A stretch of 41,592 nt of DNA, taken from contig CAZOOK010000044.1 of assembly GCA_964581385.1 (NCBI GenBank), positions 1-41,592 of the forward strand, written 5' to 3'. Both the position numbers and the translations under genes were made by a program. Positions 8,035-16,600 of this stretch are shown one piece after another; position 1 is the first letter of the stretch, and every line of letters starts with the position of its first letter. Source of the stretch: CAZOOK01 sp964581385 (lineage in GTDB: Bacteria; Pseudomonadota; Gammaproteobacteria; Nevskiales; Nevskiaceae). Below the pieces are notes generated by a model. It saw only the letters and a list, made by a program, of their open reading frames with translations. It had not been told where the DNA came from and did no database searches.

Positions 8035-8691
8035 CTAACAAAAAGCCAACACGCGCGAGATGATGGCGTGGTCGCCGTCGTCGTTCGGCACAGCGCACAC
8101 GCCGAACGTCGCGTGCAGCACGAGCTTGCCCGGCCACGTCGCCTCGCCATTGCCCTCGAAAGGTATGTGCGCGCAAAAGTCGTCGCAGCGCGACATGCCG
8201 TCGATTGGATCATCGTAGATCTTGATGCCCGGCGCGTCGATGCAACGCACGAGCTTGTCCGTCGCGGCGCCGATCTGAACGGTGCCCTGCTTGATCACGC
8301 GCTCGCGCAGGTCATTGTCCGTCACGACACCGTTGCCAATCGCAGCGTGGAGGTCCACCGGAAGATGGACGTACACTCGACCGTGCGTGTTGTACTTGCC
8401 AGTCTGTGCGTCGTGGTGCACCGCGAGCGTCGGACGCTCTGCGCGAAGGTGCGCGCCGCCCACCTTCGTGCTCATCCGCATCGAGCCCACGCCCTTCACG
8501 ATTGCCGCGTCGAGGCCGCTCGCCAAAACAGACGCGCTCAGCTCCCTCTCGCGCGCGCGGATCGCACGATCGCGCCTGTCGTTCAGCACCGCCTGCACGT
8601 TCAGGGCGACGACGGCCCAAACAACCGTCGCCGATGCGCCTCCAATCGCCGCCGCAACCAGCCACATCCCCGTCCAAGTCGCGGCCCCCAT
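8035..8691 (-). CDS. Membrane-anchored member of the DGDH C-terminal family
   Basis: 218 residues. One hydrophobic N-terminal segment (about residues 8-33) is followed by a charged helix and a globular domain. The C-terminus, DDGDHAIISRVLAFC, matches the ending VDGDHAVWSRVLAFS of three proteins at 29.2-32.6 kb, so it appears to be a distant, membrane-anchored member of that set. The recurrent element on the minus strand precedes its start. The family is unknown. Confidence 0.72.
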   Translation of the reverse strand: MGAATWTGMWLVAAAIGGASATVVWAVVALNVQAVLNDRRDRAIRARERELSASVLASGLDAAIVKGVGSMRMSTKVGGAHLRAERPTLAVHHDAQTGKYNTHGRVYVHLPVDLHAAIGNGVVTDNDLRERVIKQGTVQIGAATDKLVRCIDAPGIKIYDDPIDGMSRCDDFCAHIPFEGNGEATWPGKLVLHATFGVCAVPNDDGDHAIISRVLAFC

Positions 8692-8720
8692 CGTCGTCGA
8701 GTCGAGTCGACTCTGTGTTG

Positions 8721-8735
8721 CGTTGCGTTGTGTTG
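8721..8735 (-). promoter_or_regulatory. CAACACAACGCAACG upstream element (minus strand)
   Basis: Copy of the recurrent element in the 95-base divergent interval, about 30 bases before the ATG at 8691. A plus-strand TCACAACACC copy (8755-8764) serves the opposite gene. Confidence 0.55.
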
Positions 8736-8786
8736 CACTAGCCCCGTGTGTGTCTCACAACACCAAAATCAAAATCGAAAGACGAG

Positions 8787-9713
8787 ATGTGTTTCGACGC
8801 GCGCGCGAGTTCGGCGTGGATCGGGTCGTTCGTTCGCGCGTTTTTGCTCGTTGCGCTCGCGTGCACGTTTGCGAGCGTCGTGTGGGTGAACCACGGCCGC
8901 GCGATGTCGACGCAGGCGTTCGTCGCCGGAGTCGTCACGTACGGAACGCGCAGCGTCTTTGATTGGTTCTCGAGCGTGCGTCCAGACATCGACGACGACA
9001 ATGCCAACAACAAGGGAGCGACGATTCGTCCGCGCGAGACGCGCACGGCCGTCGCGTGTTTCGGCATGGCCGCGTGCATCGTCGCGCACGGCGGCGTCAT
9101 GTACGACACGAGCTCGACGGTGTACGGCCCGAACGCGCTGTGGCTCACGTACACGCAACTCGTGCTCGTGATGTTCTCGTTCGTCTTTTCCGTCGAAGAG
9201 GCCCTCGTCGACCGCGACCTGTCAAACCCCGAATCCGAATCGGACAGTGAAGCCGACGCTGAAGTTGAAGCCGATTTGAGCGTCGCGCGCGACGCTGGCG
9301 CGCGCGTCGCGCACGTGTGGGTCGTGCGCGTGCGCAGCGAGATCATCCCGTGCGCCGCGGCTGCGGTGTGCGTCGCGTGCGACGTGTACCCCGCCGACAC
9401 AGGCGCGCCTCTTCCGCCCATCGCCGCGGCGTTTGCGTACGGGCGCACGTACGCGTACTTGTACGAGTCGCCCGCGGACGTTCCGCGCGCGGCGGTGGCG
9501 ACGGCCGCGACGCTCGCGCTCGCGCAGTGCGTGTGGAGCGCGGTCGTCGATCCGACGTGGTTCTCGGCGGTCATTCTCGCGCTCTACGCGACTCAAATCG
9601 CGTTTGCAGTCGCCGCGCCTCTGCGCGCGCGCATGCTCGACTTTGCCGCTGGCGCACACCGCAACGACGCGCGTCATGGACGCAGATGCCCAACATGGTG
9701 GCGGCGGCGGTAA
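8787..9713 (+). CDS. Polytopic membrane protein with acidic loop
   Basis: 308 residues from the ATG at 8787. Hydrophobic spans lie near residues 15-34, 88-105, 118-137 and 185-200, with several more to about 290, so roughly 7-8 spans. An acidic low-complexity loop (residues 150-166, rich in Glu, Ser, Asp) splits the protein. The C-terminus is basic and overlaps the next gene by 38 bases. Not recognised; an integral viral membrane protein. Confidence 0.72.
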   Translation: MCFDARASSAWIGSFVRAFLLVALACTFASVVWVNHGRAMSTQAFVAGVVTYGTRSVFDWFSSVRPDIDDDNANNKGATIRPRETRTAVACFGMAACIVAHGGVMYDTSSTVYGPNALWLTYTQLVLVMFSFVFSVEEALVDRDLSNPESESDSEADAEVEADLSVARDAGARVAHVWVVRVRSEIIPCAAAAVCVACDVYPADTGAPLPPIAAAFAYGRTYAYLYESPADVPRAAVATAATLALAQCVWSAVVDPTWFSAVILALYATQIAFAVAAPLRARMLDFAAGAHRNDARHGRRCPTWWRRR

Positions 9714-9993
9714 CAGCGCGTCTGCGCCAGCGCCTGCTCCAGCTCCATCACGCCGGCCGCCGACGCTCGAGTCGGACGCGCTCCCTGCGCTCGAGGCGCG
9801 CGACGAGGCGCTCGCGGCGCTCGACGCGGCCATCAAGGAGATCGGAGGCACCGCGGCGCACAACGCGCGCGTCGCGCTCGACGCTCTGCGCCGCGCCGAC
9901 GAACGATGGCTCCAGGCGTGTCTGAACCACGCGTTCTCGACTCTGCGCGAATCGGCCGTGAGCATCAGTGCGACTCCCCCGTCTCAACCGTAA
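9676..9993 (+). CDS. Small Ala-rich helical protein
   Basis: 105 residues from the ATG at 9676. A Gly/Ala/Pro low-complexity N-terminus (to about residue 30) is followed by an amphipathic helical region (residues 35-95) of possible coiled-coil type. It overlaps the membrane-protein gene upstream and converges with the gene ending at 10012. Existence rests on the open frame and compact layout only. Confidence 0.5.
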   Translation: MDADAQHGGGGGNSASAPAPAPAPSRRPPTLESDALPALEARDEALAALDAAIKEIGGTAAHNARVALDALRRADERWLQACLNHAFSTLRESAVSISATPPSQP

Positions 9994-10011
9994 CGCCGAC
10001 GTCGACTCGAC

Positions 10012-10680
10012 TCAACTCTCCGCCCGCGCCGCAAGGAGTGGCTCTTTCGAGACCTCCACGTCTCTCTCCTTCTCTCGGTTGCTGCGTCGCTCGTCCTCCC
10101 TCTCGACGTATGCGTACAAATCCACAAACAACAAAGCCACGAACTGCATGAACGCCGTCGAACCAGCGAGCCGCGCCTTGGAGTTCAGATCGGTGTCGCT
10201 GCGCCAACACAAGCTGAACGCGACGCCCTCTAGCACGGTCTGAATGAACGAAAAGACGAAAAAACAACTGTGCGTTATGCAACGTTCTGGTCCTTCGCGC
10301 AGGAACACGTTGATGAGAAGCGCCTTGATCACTGCACTCGCCACGACGCTCGCGAACAAAAAGCACATGAACATCGTGTCGTTGCGGTCTTCCGCGTGCC
10401 CATGCTCCCACGACCGCGCGCAAACGCCCGCCGCAACCGAAAACGCGAGGCTCACGGCAGACGGAAAAATCACACGTTTCGCGAGCGTGTTCCACAACCC
10501 GGTATGCACGACGTCGTCGTTGTTGTTGGCGCTTTCGCTCTCGCTCTCGCGCGCGTTCAACTCGACGTCGTCCAAACCATCGAGCTCGCGCCGAACGTCG
10601 TCGAAAATCGCAACGAGCGCCGCGCGATGTTGTGCGCGCGCGTGCGAAAGGCGGCTCTTCAGCGCGCGTTCTCCGTCCAT
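10012..10680 (-). CDS. Multi-span membrane protein
   Basis: 222 residues starting at the ATG at 10680. A charged helical N-terminus with a Ser/Glu/Asn-rich linker precedes about four hydrophobic segments (from ITFPSA-like WNTLAKRVIFPSAVSLAFSV onward). The C-terminal tail is highly charged. A minus-strand CACAACTCAACTCG element lies just upstream and supports the start. The open frame extends further upstream but that part is Arg-rich shadow sequence. Confidence 0.7.
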   Translation of the reverse strand: MDGERALKSRLSHARAQHRAALVAIFDDVRRELDGLDDVELNARESESESANNNDDVVHTGLWNTLAKRVIFPSAVSLAFSVAAGVCARSWEHGHAEDRNDTMFMCFLFASVVASAVIKALLINVFLREGPERCITHSCFFVFSFIQTVLEGVAFSLCWRSDTDLNSKARLAGSTAFMQFVALLFVDLYAYVEREDERRSNREKERDVEVSKEPLLAARAES

Positions 10681-10687
10681 CTCGAGA

Positions 10688-10703
10688 CGAGTTGAGTTGT
10701 GAT
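10688..10703 (-). promoter_or_regulatory. ATCACAACTCAACTCG upstream element (minus strand)
   Basis: Variant of the recurrent element, 7 bases before the ATG at 10680. Confidence 0.6.
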
Positions 10704-10771
10704 GTCGTGTCGATTCGATTCGTGTCTGTTTCCACTCGATCGCGCTCCACTCCACTCCACCCCACTCCGCT

Positions 10772-13564
10772 CTACGCCTCGACGGCGTCGGCATCGAAGC
10801 GTGCGCGCTTGCTGAACACAGACGAGCGTCCCGCCGACGCCGACGCGCCAATCGTCGACGAGGGGTTCTCGGCCTCGGCCTCCGCGTCGAGACGCGACAT
10901 CATCGGGCGCGCGTCGATGCCGCTGTTTGGCGTGCTGTTCGGGCGCGAGCGCGACCAGTCCTGGCCCGACGCGCCCGCGACGCGCGAGTTCACGTCGGCG
11001 ACCATGCGGCTCGCCTCGACCGACCCGTCCGTCGCGTAAGGCCCGATGCGCCGGCCGATCGCGAGCTTCTTCAGCATCGCGGGCGCGTTGTTCCAATCGA
11101 TCTCGGGAGGAGGCTGGCGCGCGAGGCGCACCGCCTCAACCAAGTCGCGGTTGATGCCCTCCATCACAAGAGCCGACGACGTACCCCTGCGCCCAAGAGT
11201 CGTAATGCCCTTGTCGTACCCGGTGCCAGACGCGCCGACGCGCGAACCGTACATGTACGCGGGGTGGTGGCGCTCGGGGTGGCGGTCCTCCTCGGCGAGG
11301 TGGCGCACGGAGTTCGCGAGCTCGCGAACCTTCTCGCCGAACGCCGGGTGCATCTGTCCGGTGGGGAGCGTGCTGAAGTACCTGTCGTAGTAGTCGGCCT
11401 CCTGCCCCATGTTCTTGCGCGCCTTGGCCGAAGCGCCGATCCGCGTGCCGGGGATGAACATGTGGTCGACGAGCGCGGGCGCGGTCTCGCGCAAGGCCGC
11501 AATGTCCTTGCGCGTGGCCTCGCCCGTGCCGCCGTCGTCGACAGCGAGGACGCCGAGCGTCGGGTACTGGTCCGACCGCGCGCCGCGCCCTCCCGTCGCG
11601 TTCCCCGATCCCGACCCCGATCCAGTCCGCGCGCTCGCAACGACCACCGAGCAAAGCTGCGACCCGAGCGCGTCGTACGACGTCGACGTCGCCGACGCCG
11701 GCGCGCCGTTCGCCGACGCGCCGACGGACGCCGGCATCGCAGACGCGGGCGCGGGCGTGCCGGTGTTGGCGCCGGCGTTGGCGTTCGTCGATCCGCGCAG
11801 CACCGCCCAGAACGTCTCCGAGCTGGTGAGTGTCGATGGCGTGCCGTGCGTCACGGCCGGCGTGGGCGTCGGCGCGGACGCGGGCGCCGGAGCGGACACG
11901 GGCGTTGCAGAGGCGCCGACGTTTTGCGAAAGCGCTCCAAGACCGAACGTAGTCGACGCCGTTCCGTGCACTTTGGCGGCCTCGGCAATCTGTTGCACTT
12001 GTTCGAGCGAGATTCCGTAATTCGAGCGCATGAACGCGTCGGCTCGCTCCTGCGTGGTCTCGCGCGTGAGCGCCTCGACGCCGCGGATGCCGGCGACGGG
12101 AACGTTGCTGCTGTCCCTCCCGAACGCCGCGACGGCGGCGAGGAGCTGCATGTCCTTCGTCGACAGGACGTTGCTGCGCGTGGCGGGGTCGCGGAATCGC
12201 GCGGCGAGCTCCTTCAGTTGCTCGGCGTGAGGCTTGACGAGCGTGCGGTCGACGCCGTTCTCAGTCGACGACGGCGCATCGCCACCGTCTTGTTCGGCGA
12301 CGTGCTGCGCGTACGCTTCGGTCGAGTTGGCCAACTCGTTGTACGTGCGATCCTCGGCCTCGCGCTTGGCTTTCTCCTCGGCCTCTTTGAGCGCGCGCTC
12401 CTCGGCCTTTTTCTTCTCCGCGATGGTCGCCCACTCGGTGAGAATGTCGTCGACCGACTTGCCCTCCGACGCCGCCAGCTCTTTCAGAGCCTTGAGCTTG
12501 GCGCTCTCGCTCTCGGGGACGGGCGTCTGCGCAGGCGCCGCAGCCGCGGACTGGGCCTGCGCCGCGGCCTGAGGCCGGGCAGCAGCGGGAGGAGGCGTCA
12601 GAGTCGACGTCGACACGGGGGTGGCGGCTGCAGGAGTAGCCGCAGGCACAGACGGCGTCGCAGGCGGCGTTGCCGTCGCGGTCGCGCCAACCTGAGCAGG
12701 AGGAGGAGGAGTGGTCTCGTGCACGGGCGTGGACGCGCCCTGAGCGGCGCCGGTGGTGGCGGCGGGTTGCGACATGACGTGCGGGCGCGCAAACAGCGCG
12801 GCGACGTCGACGGCGCGAGCAGACGCTCCGATGCGCGACGCCAAAAACTGAGACCGTGCCGACGTGCGCGCCCGGCCCGAAAATGCAGATGCTCCGACTC
12901 GCGACGGCGCACTCGCTCTTTTGGTTGGTTTCGCGTGCCCGTATTGATAGCGCGCGTCGTTCGGGTCGCACGCCGGTGAGAACATCGGCACGTCGATTTC
13001 GTCGCTCGACACGCCGTCGCTCGATCGCCCGCTCACGCGCACAGAGTGGATGAATGCCTCGAACACGCCCGGTTCTTCGACCACGCTCAGCTCGTCGAGC
13101 GTCTGCTTCGTCACCATGAGCCCGAACTCGCCGTTGTAGTACTCGACGTCCTTCTGACCGAAACTGACCGCTGGCATCTTGCGCGCGACGATCCGCTCGG
13201 CGAGCTCGCGGTTGCTGTTCGGCGCGTTCGGCGACGCGTCAATCGAGAACCGCGCCATCCAGTTGCCGTGCTCGTCGACCCACGAATCGCCCACCTGACC
13301 GAACTCGTGCGCGCCCCACTCGCCGTCGCGGTGCTCTGCGCAAATCGGAAGCCCCTTGAGCTTGCGCGCGGCCTCCTCGTACTGAACGCGCGCGACGTGA
13401 GGGCCCATTTGGTGGTAGTTGTTCTTGTACCCCTGCACCATCGCCACGGCTTCGATGCGGTTCGCGCGACCTTCGCGCAACATGCGCAGCGCCGCGATGT
13501 TCGCGCTGCGCATCTTTCGGTCGCGCTCGCGCTCGCGCTCGCGCCCTCCGCTCGCGGGCGACAT
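10772..13564 (-). CDS. Prohead maturation protease fused to capsid scaffold
   Basis: 930 residues. Residues about 60-175 match the HK97/T4-type prohead protease plan, related to herpesvirus assemblin. GLPICAEH (probable catalytic His78) is followed by GQVGDSW, PAVSFG (probable nucleophile Ser134), then LDELSVVEEPGVFEAFI, the phage-protease ending where the third catalytic residue is expected. The rest is Ala/Pro-rich with a charged coiled coil near 355-410, as in a scaffold. (I/V)GAS(A/G) occurs at 223, 245, 549, 614, 709, 776 and 905. The first two follow the protease and the last is about 23 residues from the end, like herpesvirus release and maturation sites. The protein ends KRARFDADAVEA. 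It lies directly downstream of the capsid gene on the same strand, and no CACAAC element precedes it. The protease call is strong; cleavage at these sites is inference. Confidence 0.88.
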   Translation of the reverse strand: MSPASGGRERERERDRKMRSANIAALRMLREGRANRIEAVAMVQGYKNNYHQMGPHVARVQYEEAARKLKGLPICAEHRDGEWGAHEFGQVGDSWVDEHGNWMARFSIDASPNAPNSNRELAERIVARKMPAVSFGQKDVEYYNGEFGLMVTKQTLDELSVVEEPGVFEAFIHSVRVSGRSSDGVSSDEIDVPMFSPACDPNDARYQYGHAKPTKRASAPSRVGASAFSGRARTSARSQFLASRIGASARAVDVAALFARPHVMSQPAATTGAAQGASTPVHETTPPPPAQVGATATATPPATPSVPAATPAAATPVSTSTLTPPPAAARPQAAAQAQSAAAAPAQTPVPESESAKLKALKELAASEGKSVDDILTEWATIAEKKKAEERALKEAEEKAKREAEDRTYNELANSTEAYAQHVAEQDGGDAPSSTENGVDRTLVKPHAEQLKELAARFRDPATRSNVLSTKDMQLLAAVAAFGRDSSNVPVAGIRGVEALTRETTQERADAFMRSNYGISLEQVQQIAEAAKVHGTASTTFGLGALSQNVGASATPVSAPAPASAPTPTPAVTHGTPSTLTSSETFWAVLRGSTNANAGANTGTPAPASAMPASVGASANGAPASATSTSYDALGSQLCSVVVASARTGSGSGSGNATGGRGARSDQYPTLGVLAVDDGGTGEATRKDIAALRETAPALVDHMFIPGTRIGASAKARKNMGQEADYYDRYFSTLPTGQMHPAFGEKVRELANSVRHLAEEDRHPERHHPAYMYGSRVGASGTGYDKGITTLGRRGTSSALVMEGINRDLVEAVRLARQPPPEIDWNNAPAMLKKLAIGRRIGPYATDGSVEASRMVADVNSRVAGASGQDWSRSRPNSTPNSGIDARPMMSRLDAEAEAENPSSTIGASASAGRSSVFSKRARFDADAVEA
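10838..10852 (-). other. Putative maturation cleavage site, IGASA near C-terminus
   Basis: Codes for IGASA at residues 905-909, about 23 residues before the C-terminus. Herpesvirus scaffolds are cut about 25 residues from the end to free the capsid-binding tail. Cleavage after the Ala is predicted, not shown. Confidence 0.5.
12818..12898 (-). other. Putative release site, paired VGASA/IGASA after the protease
   Basis: Codes for VGASA (residues 223-227) and IGASA (residues 245-249) just beyond the protease domain, where a self-cleavage releasing protease from scaffold is expected. The two copies use different codons, pointing to selection on the peptide. Confidence 0.5.
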
Positions 13565-13694
13565 GGCGTTTTGTTTTTCGTGCACACCGTCGCATATGAA
13601 TACGATGCTCGCTCTCGCTCGCTCGATTGATTGACTCGACTCTCTCTCGCACCTGCTCTCTCTCGCTCGCACACACACACACGCGCTGACACGC

Positions 13695-16600
13695 TCAGTA
13701 CGTCGAAATGGCGACGGGGGCGGGGCCGTCGTACGGGCGGCCGCGCTCGACGGCGACGATGTGGCCGTTGCGGATCGCGCGCGTGCCGACGGGGTTGCGC
13801 GGACCGTGGTGGCCCTGCCCGAGCTGCTCGTCGCTGAACATGCCGTCGTGGCCCACGCGAACGTGGAACCCGAGGATGCACATCGAGTTCGGCTTCTCGC
13901 TGTGCGCCGGAAGCGTGCGCTTGCCGTACGCCTGGCCGTGCAGCTGGCTGAAGCGCCAACGGTCGCCGTAGTACAGAGCGCTCGAGTAGTGCAGGTGCGT
14001 CTCCTGCTCGATCGCGCGGAACGACTGCGACCCGTCCGCGTACTCCTCCTGGAAGTACCCGCGCAGGTCAGAGCGCACAGGGAGCTTGTCGACCGTCTCC
14101 GTGTACGGCCCCATCGTCACGACAATGTCGGGCGCGTCCTCGTTGGCGGGAGGAACAAAGTCTTCGTCGGCCCACTCGCTCATCTGCTCGTCCGTGAAGA
14201 ACGTGCACCCGTGCCCCGAAATGTACTCCTTGTAGTAGACGGCGTGGCCGTGGAGGATGTTCTGCGGGTTGTGGATCACGCACTGGCAGTAAAACGTAAA
14301 GTGGAAGAACACCATCTTGTGCGCGACGTCGGTCGTCGCCATCATGTTTTGGTGCCCAAAGTGCGTCTGGCCCGTCTCCTTGCCCCCCTTCATGAGGATC
14401 ACGTTCCCCATGTGGCGCGTGTCGATCGGGCGCCACAGCTGCAGAGAGAACGGCTTGACCGAGTGCCCGGCCTCGCAGAACGCCAAGCACGTCTGCTCGT
14501 TGAACCGCGAGAACAAGAACGCACCGCCGACCGACCGGTCGATCGGGTCCTGCTCGGCCGCCACGAACTTCTCGTAGCGCTGCACAAACGCCGGGCAGTC
14601 GACGAACAACTCGGCGTCGCCAACCGCGTTGATCCCAGGCGTGTCCTTGCGGTCGTCGATCTTGCGGTACTTGAGCCCCGTCCCCGACGCGTCGGGCGCG
14701 TCGCCCTCGTCGAGGCGAGACGGAAGAACCGACCCCCCAAACGCGCCCGCGCGACCGTGCGCGTTCCCGCCGAACCACTCCCCGGCCGCGACGCCGCTGC
14801 TGTAGCCGCCGACGCCCACGCTCGACACCGCGTCGAACCCGCGCTTGCGCCCGCCGCCGCTCGCGCCCACGCCCAGGCCAGAGCCACCGCCCGCCGCGCG
14901 GTACGCGCGACGCGCCGAGACCTCCGCGAACGACACGTCGTCGAGACCGGCATCCGTGCCGCGCACGATCCAGCGAGCGCTCGGGTAACGGTGCACGTCG
15001 GCGCGGAAATGCGCGGAGTCGATGTCCTCGACGCGGATGGCCGTCGTAAAGTGCGTCGCCGGGTCGGCGATGAACTCTTTCTTGTCGACGATCTGCATGT
15101 AGTTCGAGTCCGACACCATGATCGGAACGGCCCCGAACAGCGCCCCTTTCGACGGATCGCGCGTGGGGTTCTCCACCGTGAGCGTGAGGTACTCCATCAC
15201 CGCCGACGCGCGCTTCTGGTCCTTCTTGCCCGCGTCGGTGACGTCGCCAGTGGCAGGATCCGTGTCGCGCGCGGCGGCGTCGTAAACGGCCTTGGCGAAC
15301 TCGCTGTACCTCTCCTCGAGCTTGAGAATCTTGTCGAGGATGCCAGTCTCCCTCAACTCCTCAAACGGCGTGTTCGCCACGACCTCAGGGGCGTACCGGT
15401 CGTCGTCGCGCTCCGTGTCGACAAACTCCTCCGCCCAGCGGTAGAACTTCTTCAGCTCGGCGCGCGCGACGCGCGACGTCGGCGACGTGAGCATGTTCAG
15501 CACGCCAACCATCGCGAGAGGCGCCTTGAGCACGCGAATGTCCTCGACCTTGAACTCTTGCGGCGCGTGCGACACCTGAGCGAGCAGCGACCGCTGCACG
15601 GCGGTGAGGTACTCGTACACCGCGAGCACGGCCTCGTGGCCGTCGCGAGCGACGCTGTGCACGACGCGCTCGCCGTCGGGCTCGACCATGAAGTTCTCGT
15701 GGATCCTCTCGACGAGCTGCACATGGTGCGAGTCGGGAAGGCCCTCGTCGCCGTACCCCTGCGAGCCGCGCTTCCCGAACGCGTAGTGAGCAGCGTCAGA
15801 ACGCCCGAAAGGAGGCGACGCGTGGCTCGCCGTGTGGTCGACGAAACGCGGCGCGACCGCCGTGACCGTGATGCGGTGGAACAGCGTGCACGGCCCGAGG
15901 TTGTCGGCGCGAACGTACGGCGCCAAGTAGTGCGGGCAGTTCTTCGGGTCGAGCATCGGGTTGAAGTCGCCGCCGTTCGTCGCGTACAGCAGCGACCACA
16001 GACGAGCAAAGGCCGAGATGCCCTCGCTGACGGACTTGTCGCCCGCGCGCGCGATGTGCTCGAGCCCGAGCCAAGACGCCAGCTCGCCGCACGGCTTGAG
16101 CTGCTCGACGTACGCCTTCGCACGCGCCTTGAGGAACTCAGTCACGTTTTCTCCCGCGCTGAGCTTATCCTTCTTGTACAGGTCGGCCCCGCTCAGACGG
16201 TTGAACGTCTCGACGAGGTTGCGGATCGCCTTGCGCTCCTTCTCGGTGAGCGGCGCCGACCCCGACACGACCATGTTGCGCACGGCCTTGTCGGAGATGT
16301 ACCTCTTCTCCATCTGGCCAAAGTAATGCACGAGCTCGCGCGAGTTGTTCGAGTTGACGTAGTTCGACATGTCGCGCTGGTTGCGCGCACGGATGTCGTC
16401 GTGACACACATGCAAATCGCCCGTCTTGTGGTCGAAACGCCCGCTGTGCTTCACGGCCGTCGCGATCGAGATCTGCTGCAGCGCGTCGCGCGGCTCGCAG
16501 TAGATCTTGATGTCGCGGTCGTGCGCGCGGCGCTTCGTCTGGTCGCTGTCGTGGAGGTGGTCGCACATCGGGTACCACTCGCCCGTCGTCACGAGGCGCA

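Noticed and set aside
12674..12688. VGATA in the scaffold as an eighth cleavage site
   Set aside because: It lacks the Ser that follows Ala in all other copies and lies in an Ala/Thr/Pro run where the match can be chance.
11264..12979. 571-residue plus-strand frame inside the protease-scaffold gene
   Set aside because: Arg/Gly-rich shadow of the scaffold repeats. The minus-strand reading carries the protease motifs.
13600..13694. CACACA/GAGAGA-rich stretch as a functional element
   Set aside because: Simple sequence between the capsid and scaffold genes. No defined motif or symmetry beyond microsatellite repeats.
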